64,000 bases of DNA from Bacteroidales bacterium UBA4293 (GTDB taxonomy: Bacteria > Bacteroidota > Bacteroidia > Bacteroidales > Bacteroidaceae): positions 344,468-408,467 of the forward strand of contig DGVD01000018.1 of NCBI GenBank assembly GCA_002395835.1, written 5' to 3'. Shown one piece after another: positions 35,901-42,418 of this stretch; position 1 is the stretch's first letter; every line of letters starts with the position of its first letter. A model generated the notes under the pieces. That model ran no database searches and was not told the DNA's origin. It saw only the letters and a program-made list of their open reading frames with translations. Position numbers and translations under genes: made by a program.

Positions 35901-36280
35901 TCCGGTGTTACCCAAGGGCCTCCAGTAGCACTCCATCCAGGAGCACTGGCAATAGTCATTTCTAACCCTAAGGAATCAGCTAGATGAGTAGTAAGACGAA
36001 ATGCTTCTTTCCATTCAGGAGTCATGTATTCCAAACGTTTTTCCACAATCTGTGGAGTAGAAAGACCCGCATCAAAATTATGGAATCCAGCAATTCCCGA
36101 CTTCTTCATCCAGTACAAGTCCTTACGGATACCATCTTGTGTAATGTTACCATTCATCCAATGCCACCAGACACGAGGTCTTGCCTCTTGAGGTGGATTT
36201 AGGAAATCCTGTTTCAGATTCTGAGCTGGTGAAGCCATGCAGAAAACTGAGAACAAAGCAAATAAAACAGTTTTTTTCAT
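32957..36280 (-). CDS. GH106-like alpha-L-rhamnosidase, exported
   Basis: A protein of 1107 residues from the ATG at 36280, with a Sec signal peptide (KKTVLFALFSVFCMASPAQ). The ATG at 36382 is upstream of the -7 box and would hide the signal, so it is rejected. PRVWWHWMNGNITQDGIRKDLYWMKKSGIAGFHNFD is the hallmark start of GH106 and related rhamnosidases. A long barrel follows, then beta-sandwich regions, the last galactose-binding-like (VFVNGQNMGVAW, LKPGKNDLKIIVTNLWVNRLIG). It would remove rhamnose from plant pectin side chains. It is monocistronic; no SusC/SusD pair lies in the window. Confidence 0.85.
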   Translation of the reverse strand: MKKTVLFALFSVFCMASPAQNLKQDFLNPPQEARPRVWWHWMNGNITQDGIRKDLYWMKKSGIAGFHNFDAGLSTPQIVEKRLEYMTPEWKEAFRLTTHLADSLGLEMTIASAPGWSATGGPWVTPEEAMKKLSFSKMQITGGSKKPVTYSIPAAMKATGFFQNSPALDTASSFSGVESKPNEYYKDIAVIAVKLPEADKTLQQMGAVVSVNSGTATLESLTDGDLSNGAFVGRDDNAGFGYIQYTFPQPQTIKSLSVVMGRTRGEWEGNDPAAVNSLWASNDGEHFYEVCKIPDGSVAQQTIDIPATSAKYFRLRVENPLPSGGYAALFGVQGEIPKGTDIQEFQLFGVNKINHSEEKTGWAATWDLEHFPTPSVPKEEAIAKSDVLDLTNLVDADGKFTYKFPAGEWRIYRLGYSLTGKQNHPASPEATGLEVDKMDPDAWHRYFKAYFDMYKEASGGMLGAKGIQYVLTDSYEAGSMTWTPKMLEQFEKRRGYSMLPWMPVLVGEIVGSAEESEAFLWDWRKTCSELIAEGFDKISEIAKNEYGMKGRYTEAHENGRLFLVDGMDVKRTAEIPMSAIWWPTPGAGSALPMALADIRESASVAHIFGQNLVAAESMTAMGMGNNTAWSFYPGKLKFLADQEFAAGLNRIVVHTSPHQPTDTHKPGLGLMIFGQWFDRHETWADYAKVWTDYLSRSSYMLQQGKYVADVLYYYGEDNNITGLFGHKLPAIPVGYSFDFCNPTALLDEVSAQDGKLVTRSGMQYSVLVLDKNTKRMSVPVLRKIAKLAEAGIPIYGAKPEFKASLNDDPVEWQNLADEIWSRANVTVPANFNSLQDILQNAGVQPDFQIADKGLEMPFVHRHLADKEIYWVKNPTLQALKVDATFRVAGKKPQIYHPEDGRVEDCSYVIKDGKTVVTLNLVSEDAVFVVFEGTATENKVQLAEAEEHTMQVVDGPWEVAFEEGRGAPKTATFTELSDFSENENEGIKYFSGKATYTKTIVVDKKQLASAGQVLLDLGKVCVMAEVFVNGQNMGVAWKAPFKLDITSALKPGKNDLKIIVTNLWVNRLIGDAQPGVEKKITYTSLPFYQANAPLQPSGMMGPVKLIKK

Positions 36281-36312
36281 TATAATAATTAGATTTAAAT
36301 TTAGTTCTGTTG

Positions 36313-36320
36313 CAAAGTTA
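36313..36320 (-). promoter_or_regulatory. -7 box TAACTTTG of the GH106 gene
   Basis: On the minus strand TAACTTTG lies 32 bases before the ATG at 36280; the ATG at 36382 is therefore not transcribed from this promoter. Confidence 0.55.
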
Positions 36321-36432
36321 GTTTTTTCTACATACACTTCACTTATGTTTTTTGACCAATTTAATAAGACTAATGACCACATTTATCTTTAAGTACAATA
36401 CTCTAACCCTTTGTGCTATGAATGGAAATCCT

Positions 36433-36440
36433 TATCTTTG
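36433..36440 (+). promoter_or_regulatory. -7 box TATCTTTG of the small basic protein gene
   Basis: TATCTTTG lies 17 bases before the ATG at 36458 and downstream of the in-frame ATG at 36422, so 36458 is the true start. Confidence 0.6.
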
Positions 36441-36457
36441 CAAGGAAAAAGAAGATT

Positions 36458-36622
36458 ATGGCAGACAACTACCTAGAAAATCAATACGAAAAGTACCTTG
36501 AAAAAAAGGCTGCTTGGGAAAAGAAGAAAAAGAAAGGGGTTAAATCTCCAGTGTCAAACCATCGTATGCTAAATGCATATAAGGTGGAAGATCCACGTCG
36601 ACCTGAGCGTGAAGACCTATAG
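36458..36622 (+). CDS. Small basic hypothetical protein (54 aa)
   Basis: A 54-residue, very lysine-rich protein (ENQYEKYLEKKAAWEKKKKK) with its own -7 box. Similar short conserved proteins are known in Bacteroides without a function. The last 83 bases run antisense to the 3' end of the MBL hydrolase gene, so both proteins are coded from the same DNA there. The composition suggests nucleic-acid or ribosome contact, but this is a guess. Confidence 0.65.
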   Translation: MADNYLENQYEKYLEKKAAWEKKKKKGVKSPVSNHRMLNAYKVEDPRRPEREDL

Positions 36623-37301
36623 AATGTGACATGTGGATTAGAAAGGTTGGAGGACAATTCAAACGTTCTGCAAACCGAATAGCATCGGTTACACTCTGGT
36701 GAGTGGGGTGAAACTCTTTACGCAAAGCATTTTCTATGAGCAGGTCACACCCTTCTATAATAGACCAACCCTCTTCTGGAAAACGAGTCATGTCAGTGAT
36801 GTAAACTACATTATTCAAACGGTAACCCACAATAGGTAAATCCCCGTGCATAACACGAACTGGAGTAATCTCTATGTCACCAATCTGAAATTTCCTACCT
36901 GGTTCAATATCTACTAAATTAATTTTAGGGACACCTCTATATAAGGTCTCTCTAAAACAATAAGGAAGTCGTTCACGGAGTTTTTGACTGACATCAGCTT
37001 CACAATAAAGATTCACATCACCAAATACACAGAATGGACGAAGGTCGTCAATTCCCCCCACATGGTCATAATGTTCATGAGTGATTAAAATACCATCAAT
37101 TTTCTGATAAGGCATGAACTGGATAGCTTGCTGACGGAAATCAGCACTACAATCTACCAAAACACGAGTAGTTTCCGTTTCAAACATAGAAGAGCAACGA
37201 AAACGACGATCACGGATGTCTGTAGATGTACAGACCCTACATTTGCACCCCACCTGAGGTACACCTGTGCTTGTTCCTGATCCCAAAATCGTGATTTTCA
37301 T
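36540..37301 (-). CDS. MBL-fold metallo-hydrolase (PhnP-like)
   Basis: A 253-residue metallo-beta-lactamase fold protein. It starts MKITILGSGTSTGVPQVGC, with a cysteine cluster (Cys19, 21, 24), and has the metal motif THEHYDHVGG (His75, His77, Asp79, His80). PhnP-type members are phosphodiesterases; the cysteines may bind a structural metal as in PhnP. It starts one base after the stop of the DUF4348 gene, so the two form an operon. Its 3' end overlaps a small gene on the other strand. Confidence 0.85.
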   Translation of the reverse strand: MKITILGSGTSTGVPQVGCKCRVCTSTDIRDRRFRCSSMFETETTRVLVDCSADFRQQAIQFMPYQKIDGILITHEHYDHVGGIDDLRPFCVFGDVNLYCEADVSQKLRERLPYCFRETLYRGVPKINLVDIEPGRKFQIGDIEITPVRVMHGDLPIVGYRLNNVVYITDMTRFPEEGWSIIEGCDLLIENALRKEFHPTHQSVTDAIRFAERLNCPPTFLIHMSHSIGLHAQVDVDLPPYMHLAYDGLTLEI

Positions 37302-37302
37302 T

Positions 37303-38157
37303 TTATTCGCTGGTATCTTCGAAATTAGTCAAAACCCAAGTATCTTCTTTCTTGTGGAATGTAAGTGTATTATTAAAACCATTGGTACTACCACGGAAAT
37401 TGACAATTTTATCAGTAGCTCCTGTTACATTCTGACCATAGTTCACTTGTGTCAACGTGGTGGTAGGTAATTTTGGCTGAAAAGCAAACCACTGATCCAC
37501 ATCTATCTCAAATTCCACTGTCCGGAACTCATCATCCGGGTCGAAAGTTATGAAATTCAATTTAGGTGAAATGTGTTCACGTTGGAAGATAGAGTCATTA
37601 GCAAATTTATGGTAGAACTCCAAGAATTCTATCGGTTCTGACTGCTCATTGAAAGGCTCTTCCACTATCTTGTAAAGAATCCAGAATCCTTTTTGGTTAC
37701 GAAGGAAGCAATAACGTTTAACCTCTTTTCGGTCCAAATAAAGATATTCCATACGGACACGATTTAGAGATGTATCCTTGTCTAATTCAAAATCCTTTTG
37801 GCTGTTGTACAACACGGAGTAAAACTCCATGTTACTGAATAGAGGTTCCTTCTTCCATTCAGTCCTTTTAATTCTGATTATTTCACCATCCTTGGTATAA
37901 GGTAAAGGGAATGCAGTTCTACGCATTTGGACCAGACTATCCTGACAATAATTAAACAGGAAGTCATCGAACAACTCATCAGCACGAGCCGGTAAAGCCT
38001 CTGCTACCTCCTCTTGAGTCAAAGTGTCCTGCTGGACTATCTGTTGAGTATCTACCGGCAGTTCCGCTTCGGCAATCAATTCCTCCGGTTTCTGGGATCC
38101 AGTACAAGCCACAAAGAGAACCGTCAGAAGCATGAATGCCCACAATAACTTTTTCAT
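37303..38157 (-). CDS. DUF4348-type lipoprotein
   Basis: A 284-residue protein with a lipoprotein signal (KKLLWAFMLLTVLFVAC, lipobox VAC). The start at 38157 is chosen since the ATG at 38193 is upstream of the -7 box at 38183-38190. The mature part is acidic after the lipobox, then YxxR-type blocks (RRTAFPLPYTKDGEIIRI, EPLFSNMEFYSVLYNSQ) that I associate with DUF4348, a Bacteroidetes family of unknown role. It is probably anchored at the outer membrane. The next gene, an MBL hydrolase, begins one base later. Confidence 0.72.
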   Translation of the reverse strand: MKKLLWAFMLLTVLFVACTGSQKPEELIAEAELPVDTQQIVQQDTLTQEEVAEALPARADELFDDFLFNYCQDSLVQMRRTAFPLPYTKDGEIIRIKRTEWKKEPLFSNMEFYSVLYNSQKDFELDKDTSLNRVRMEYLYLDRKEVKRYCFLRNQKGFWILYKIVEEPFNEQSEPIEFLEFYHKFANDSIFQREHISPKLNFITFDPDDEFRTVEFEIDVDQWFAFQPKLPTTTLTQVNYGQNVTGATDKIVNFRGSTNGFNNTLTFHKKEDTWVLTNFEDTSE

Positions 38158-38182
38158 ACAACCTAAACTCATAAAAGTGCTG

Positions 38183-38190
38183 CAAAAATA
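38183..38190 (-). promoter_or_regulatory. -7 box TATTTTTG of the DUF4348-MBL operon
   Basis: On the minus strand TATTTTTG lies 25 bases before the ATG at 38157. Confidence 0.5.
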
Positions 38191-38234
38191 CATACTTTAT
38201 TTGAGATTTGCATTTTAAATTGCAATTATTTGTT

Positions 38235-38242
38235 TAACTTTG
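38235..38242 (+). promoter_or_regulatory. -7 box TAACTTTG of pheS
   Basis: TAACTTTG overlaps the in-frame ATG at 38240, which is therefore excluded as a start; the ATG at 38273 leaves a leader of about 25 bases. Confidence 0.55.
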
Positions 38243-38272
38243 CACAGATTTTTAGAAAACATATATTTTGCT

Positions 38273-39292
38273 ATGATAGAGAAGATTCAAAAACTTCTGG
38301 CAGAAGTAGATAATTTGAAAGCACAGAATGCTGAAGAACTAGAGGCTCTGCGTATTAAATATTTGAGTAAAAAAGGTGAAATCAGTGCATTAATGAACGA
38401 TTTCCGCTCTGTTCCTGCAGAGCAGAAGAAAGAATTAGGAATGAAGCTGAATGAACTGAAAACGAAAGTCACCAATCATATCAATGAACTGAAGGAGGCA
38501 TTTGCTACTCAAGATACTGGGGCAGACGATCTGGATTTAACGCGTACTGCTTATCCTATTCCTCTGGGAACCCGACATCCTCTGAGCATTGTGAAGAATG
38601 AGATTATAGATATATTCTCCAGAATGGGATTCACCTTGGCCGATGGACCTGAGGTGGAGGATGACTGGCACGTGTTCTCTGCTATGAATTTTGCAGAAGA
38701 CCATCCAGCACGTGACATGCAAGATACGTTTTTTGTTGAAGCTCATCCTGATATCATTTTACGCACGCACACATCATCTGTTCAAGCTAGAGTGATGGAT
38801 AAGCAACAACCACCTATTCGTGTAATATGTCCAGGACGTGTCTACAGAAACGAAGCTATCAGCGCTCGTGCTCATTGCTTCTTCCATCAAGTTGAGGCAT
38901 TGTATGTAGACGAAAATGTCTCTTTTGGTGACCTGAAACAGGCTCTACTTATCTTAGCACAGGAACTTTTCGGTGCTGACACTAAGATCCGTCTTCGCCC
39001 TAGTTTTTTCCCATTCACAGAACCTAGTGCTGAAATGGATATCAGTTGCTTCCTTTGCGGAGGTAAAGGATGCTCATTCTGTAAAGGCACTGGATGGGTG
39101 GAGATTCTAGGATGCGGCATGGTAGATCCAAATGTTTTGGAATTGAATGGCATCGACAGCAAAAAATATAGTGGATGGGCACTTGGAATGGGTGTTGAAC
39201 GTATCACAAACCTGAAATATCAGGTTAAAGATTTGCGTATGTTCTCAGAAAATGATACCCGATTCTTGAAAGAATTTGAATCAGCTAATTAA
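38273..39292 (+). CDS. pheS: Phenylalanine--tRNA ligase alpha subunit
   Basis: A 339-residue class II synthetase subunit. The N-terminal coiled-coil arm (about 1-85) is followed by the catalytic core with HPLSIVKNEIIDIFSRMGF, FRT-like LRTHTSSVQAR, motif 2 ICPGRVYRNEAISARAH with FHQVEALYVD, and the cysteine-rich loop CFLCGGKGCSFCKGTGW. Motif 3 is ALGMGVERI. With PheT it charges tRNA-Phe; pheT is not in the window, so the two genes are unlinked here. It is followed by a terminator. Confidence 0.95.
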   Translation: MIEKIQKLLAEVDNLKAQNAEELEALRIKYLSKKGEISALMNDFRSVPAEQKKELGMKLNELKTKVTNHINELKEAFATQDTGADDLDLTRTAYPIPLGTRHPLSIVKNEIIDIFSRMGFTLADGPEVEDDWHVFSAMNFAEDHPARDMQDTFFVEAHPDIILRTHTSSVQARVMDKQQPPIRVICPGRVYRNEAISARAHCFFHQVEALYVDENVSFGDLKQALLILAQELFGADTKIRLRPSFFPFTEPSAEMDISCFLCGGKGCSFCKGTGWVEILGCGMVDPNVLELNGIDSKKYSGWALGMGVERITNLKYQVKDLRMFSENDTRFLKEFESAN

Positions 39293-39296
39293 TTAT

Positions 39297-39327
39297 AAAA
39301 CGGAGGTCACTTTGAACCTCCGTTTTT
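39297..39327 (+). terminator. Terminator after pheS
   Basis: Perfect 11-base arms AAAACGGAGGT and ACCTCCGTTTT around an eight-base loop, ending in a T run. Confidence 0.85.
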
Positions 39328-39336
39328 TGTTCTGCC

Positions 39337-40023
39337 ATGAAAAAACAAGAATTTTACAATCAAGTCATCGCTCTCTTTGAGGAGCACATGCCTATAGCAG
39401 AAACAGAACTCCACTATAACAATGCTTTCGAGCTACTAGTGGCTGTTATTCTTTCTGCACAATGCACAGATAAAAGAGTCAACATGACTACACCGGCTTT
39501 GCTACATGATTATCCTAATGCTGAAGCAATGTCCATGGCTACTCCAGAGATTATCTATGAGTACATCAAAAGCATTTCCTACCCAAACAACAAAGCTAAG
39601 CATCTTGTAGGTATGGCAAAAAAACTATTAAAAGACTTCAACGGAGAAGTTCCTGATAATAGAGATGCACTCATGTCACTTCCTGGTGTAGGGAGGAAAA
39701 CTGCCAATGTAATAGAATCGGTTGTTTTCAACAAATCCACCATGGCTGTAGACACTCACGTCTTCAGAGTAAGTCACCGCATCGGTTTAGTGCCTCAACG
39801 GTGCACTACCCCACTAAGTGTGGAAAAGGAACTAGTTAAATACATCCCTGAAGAGAAAATACCCAAAGCACATCATTGGCTTATCCTCCATGGTAGGTAT
39901 GTCTGCACAGCTAGGAATCCGAAGTGCCTAGATTGTTTCTTATCAGACCACTGCAAGGAATTTCCCAAGCAATCACTTTTTGCAAGGCAGAGTTCACAAA
40001 AAGCTACAAAGCTAAAGAAATAG
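39337..40023 (+). CDS. nth: Endonuclease III
   Basis: A 228-residue base-excision-repair glycosylase/AP lyase. LPGVGRKTANV (helix-hairpin-helix) carries the catalytic Lys121; VDTHVFRV carries Asp139; the C-terminal Cys190, Cys197, Cys200 and Cys206 form the C-X6-C-X2-C-X5-C iron-sulfur cluster. It removes oxidised pyrimidines. The gene starts 10 bases after the pheS terminator, with no -7 box of its own seen, so read-through or an internal promoter is likely. Confidence 0.95.
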   Translation: MKKQEFYNQVIALFEEHMPIAETELHYNNAFELLVAVILSAQCTDKRVNMTTPALLHDYPNAEAMSMATPEIIYEYIKSISYPNNKAKHLVGMAKKLLKDFNGEVPDNRDALMSLPGVGRKTANVIESVVFNKSTMAVDTHVFRVSHRIGLVPQRCTTPLSVEKELVKYIPEEKIPKAHHWLILHGRYVCTARNPKCLDCFLSDHCKEFPKQSLFARQSSQKATKLKK

Positions 40024-40067
40024 CTAATTTTTAAAGAAAAAAATTCTTTTTTAGTAGAACAAATTAC

Positions 40068-40075
40068 TAACTTTG
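40068..40075 (+). promoter_or_regulatory. -7 box TAACTTTG of pgk
   Basis: TAACTTTG lies 52 bases before the ATG at 40128, leaving an A/T-rich leader of about 46 bases. Confidence 0.55.
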
Positions 40076-40127
40076 CGGAAATTAAAGATTATGCGATAAT
40101 TTATTAACTCATTTAATAATAAACAAA

Positions 40128-41378
40128 ATGACAATTGACGATTACAAATTTGCTGGCAAGAAGGCTATCGTACGTGTAGACTTCAATGTTCCATTGGATG
40201 AGAACGGTAAGATTACAGATGATACCCGTATCCGTGGTGCTCTCCCTACCTTGAAAAAGGTTTTGGCTGACGGTGGTGCCCTGATTATCATGTCACACAT
40301 GGGTAAGCCAAAAGGCAAGGTTAATGCAAAGTTCTCTCTGGGCCAGATTAAGGATGCCGTAGCTGCTGCTCTGGGTGTAGAGGATGTAAAATTCGCTCCT
40401 GACTGTGCTAAAGCTGCAGATGCTGCTGCTGCACTGAAACCAGGTGAGGTTCTTTTGCTGGAGAATCTTCGTTTCTATCCAGAAGAAGAAGGCAAACCAG
40501 TAGGTATCGACAAAGAGGATCCTGCATATGATGCTGCAAAGAAAGAGATGAAGGCTCGTCAGAAGGATTTTGCTAAGACTTTAGCTTCTTATGCAGACTG
40601 CTATGTAATGGATGCATTTGGTACTGCACATCGTAAGCATGCTTCTACTGCTGTTATTGCTGACTATTTCGATGCAGACAATAAGATGTTAGGTTACCTC
40701 ATGGAAAAAGAAGTTAAGGCTGTAGATAACATCTTGAGTGACATCAAACGTCCATTTATCGCTATCATGGGTGGTTCCAAGGTTTCTTCAAAGATTGGTA
40801 TCATCGAGAATTTGTTGGGTAAGGTTGACAAACTGATCCTTTGCGGTGGTATGACTTATACATTTGCAAAAGCACATGGTGGTAATATCGGTGATTCCAT
40901 CGTTGAGTTGGATAAACTGGATGTTGCTTTAGGAGTAGAGGAACTGGCAAAGAAGAACGGTGTTGAGTTGGTTATGGCTCCAGATGCTATCATCGCAGAC
41001 AAATTCGCTAACGATGCTGTTCAGAAGGTTGCTCCATCTAATGACATTCCAGAAGGATGGCAAGGTTTGGATGCAGGTCCAGAAGCACAGAAGAAATTTG
41101 CTGATGCTATCAAGGGCTGCAAAACTATCTTGTGGAACGGCCCTGCTGGTGTATTTGAATTCGACAATTTCTGCGACGGTTCACGTGCTATCGGTAACGC
41201 TATTGCTGAGGCAACTGCAGAGGGTGCTTTCTCACTCATTGGTGGTGGTGACTCTGTAGCTTGCGTTAACAAGTTTGGTCTTGCTGACAAAGTTTCTTAC
41301 ATCTCTACTGGTGGTGGTGCTCTACTTGAGGCTATCGAAGGTAAGGTGCTTCCAGGTGTAGCTGCAATCAAGGGATAA
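40128..41378 (+). CDS. pgk: Phosphoglycerate kinase
   Basis: A 416-residue glycolytic enzyme with the N-terminal VRVDFNVPLD, the substrate basic patch around SHMGKPKG and LLLENLRFYPEEE, the hinge region, and the C-terminal nucleotide site with GPAGVFEF and GGGDSVACVN. It transfers phosphate from 1,3-bisphosphoglycerate to ADP. Codon use is strongly biased to few codons, as expected for a highly expressed gene, and contrasts with neighbours. It is monocistronic between its own promoter and terminator. Confidence 0.97.
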   Translation: MTIDDYKFAGKKAIVRVDFNVPLDENGKITDDTRIRGALPTLKKVLADGGALIIMSHMGKPKGKVNAKFSLGQIKDAVAAALGVEDVKFAPDCAKAADAAAALKPGEVLLLENLRFYPEEEGKPVGIDKEDPAYDAAKKEMKARQKDFAKTLASYADCYVMDAFGTAHRKHASTAVIADYFDADNKMLGYLMEKEVKAVDNILSDIKRPFIAIMGGSKVSSKIGIIENLLGKVDKLILCGGMTYTFAKAHGGNIGDSIVELDKLDVALGVEELAKKNGVELVMAPDAIIADKFANDAVQKVAPSNDIPEGWQGLDAGPEAQKKFADAIKGCKTILWNGPAGVFEFDNFCDGSRAIGNAIAEATAEGAFSLIGGGDSVACVNKFGLADKVSYISTGGGALLEAIEGKVLPGVAAIKG

Positions 41379-41397
41379 GCTTCATTAAAATAACTTT

Positions 41398-41438
41398 AAA
41401 AAGGAGGGGATTTGAAAAATTACCCCTCCTTTTTTTTG
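41398..41438 (+). terminator. Terminator after pgk
   Basis: Arms AAGGAGGGG and CCCCTCCTT with an A/T-rich loop, followed by eight T residues. Confidence 0.85.
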
Positions 41439-41457
41439 CCTTTACCTAGGGATATTG

Positions 41458-41465
41458 TATTTTTG
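41458..41465 (+). promoter_or_regulatory. -7 box TATTTTTG five bases before an ATG
   Basis: TATTTTTG is followed by CTGAC and the ATG of the lipoprotein gene. The signal peptide begins exactly at this ATG, so the short spacing is real and the mRNA should have no leader. Confidence 0.6.
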
Positions 41466-41470
41466 CTGAC

Positions 41471-42415
41471 ATGAAACAGATAATCCCTTTTTTAGTTTTG
41501 ATATTTATAGGAACAGTCTTCGGATGCAAACCAAACCAAACTGATCCTGAATTACGCATTGCTGATTCACTACGTGAAGATTCTATCACGTTAAAAATAG
41601 GCTATCTTCCCACTCTTGAATCTCTTCCACTACTCGTGGCTGAACAACTAGGATATTTTAAAGACTCTAAAATTAAGTTACTCCAATTTGATGCAGGAAT
41701 GGACTTGGACACAGCAATCCTCAACAATCGTGTTCAGTGTTCAACCAGCGACTTGTGTCGGGCAATCTTGCTAAACAAAGCCAACCCTGACATTAAAATC
41801 ATCAGTAAGACACAAGGAACATACAAACTGATTACAGCGAAAAACCAACGAATCAGGAAGGTTAAAGATTTAAAAGAAAGACTTATAGCCATTGCACGTA
41901 ATGAAATTTCAGATTGCTTGCTAGATAATATATTAGAACATGAGCAAGTTGGCACAGATATTGTAAATCGTCCTCAGATTAATTCTCTTCCACTTCGCAG
42001 AAAGATGATATTTTTTGAAGAATTGGATGCAGCAATGCTCCCAGAACCCTTTGCCAGTGAATGCCTGCTAAATGGAGACCACAGCATAGCATCTAATAAA
42101 AACATTGATACAGAATTAGGATGTTTATTGGTAAACAAACAGGCCTCATCGGAGTTTTTGGATCAAATGAATGTAGTGGCACACGCTTATAATGAAGCAG
42201 TTAAACACCTCCAAAAGAGCAAGGTTGATCTTACGGTTTACTATGACATTAAGCCAGAAGTAGCTGACACGTTGGATTTCCCAGAATATGAGCCACTAAC
42301 ATTACCAAGAGAAAAAGATATAGCTACTGCGATAGAATGGTTAAAAGAACGTAATTTGATACCAAGACAATTCAAAGCAGACCATTTCTTGGAAGAGCGT
42401 TACCTAAATAAGTAA
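41471..42415 (+). CDS. Solute-binding lipoprotein, NMT1/SsuA-like
   Basis: A 314-residue periplasmic binding protein with a lipoprotein signal (lipobox VFGC, Cys19). The mature part starts LKIGYLPTLESLPLLVAEQLGYFKD, the start pattern of NitT/TauT and thiamine-precursor binding proteins, and VKDLKERLIAIARNE follows as in the type 2 fold. The ligand is unknown. No permease or ATPase gene is next to it, which is unusual; instead a TPR protein gene follows after 3 bases. Confidence 0.8.
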   Translation: MKQIIPFLVLIFIGTVFGCKPNQTDPELRIADSLREDSITLKIGYLPTLESLPLLVAEQLGYFKDSKIKLLQFDAGMDLDTAILNNRVQCSTSDLCRAILLNKANPDIKIISKTQGTYKLITAKNQRIRKVKDLKERLIAIARNEISDCLLDNILEHEQVGTDIVNRPQINSLPLRRKMIFFEELDAAMLPEPFASECLLNGDHSIASNKNIDTELGCLLVNKQASSEFLDQMNVVAHAYNEAVKHLQKSKVDLTVYYDIKPEVADTLDFPEYEPLTLPREKDIATAIEWLKERNLIPRQFKADHFLEERYLNK

Positions 42416-42418
42416 TTT

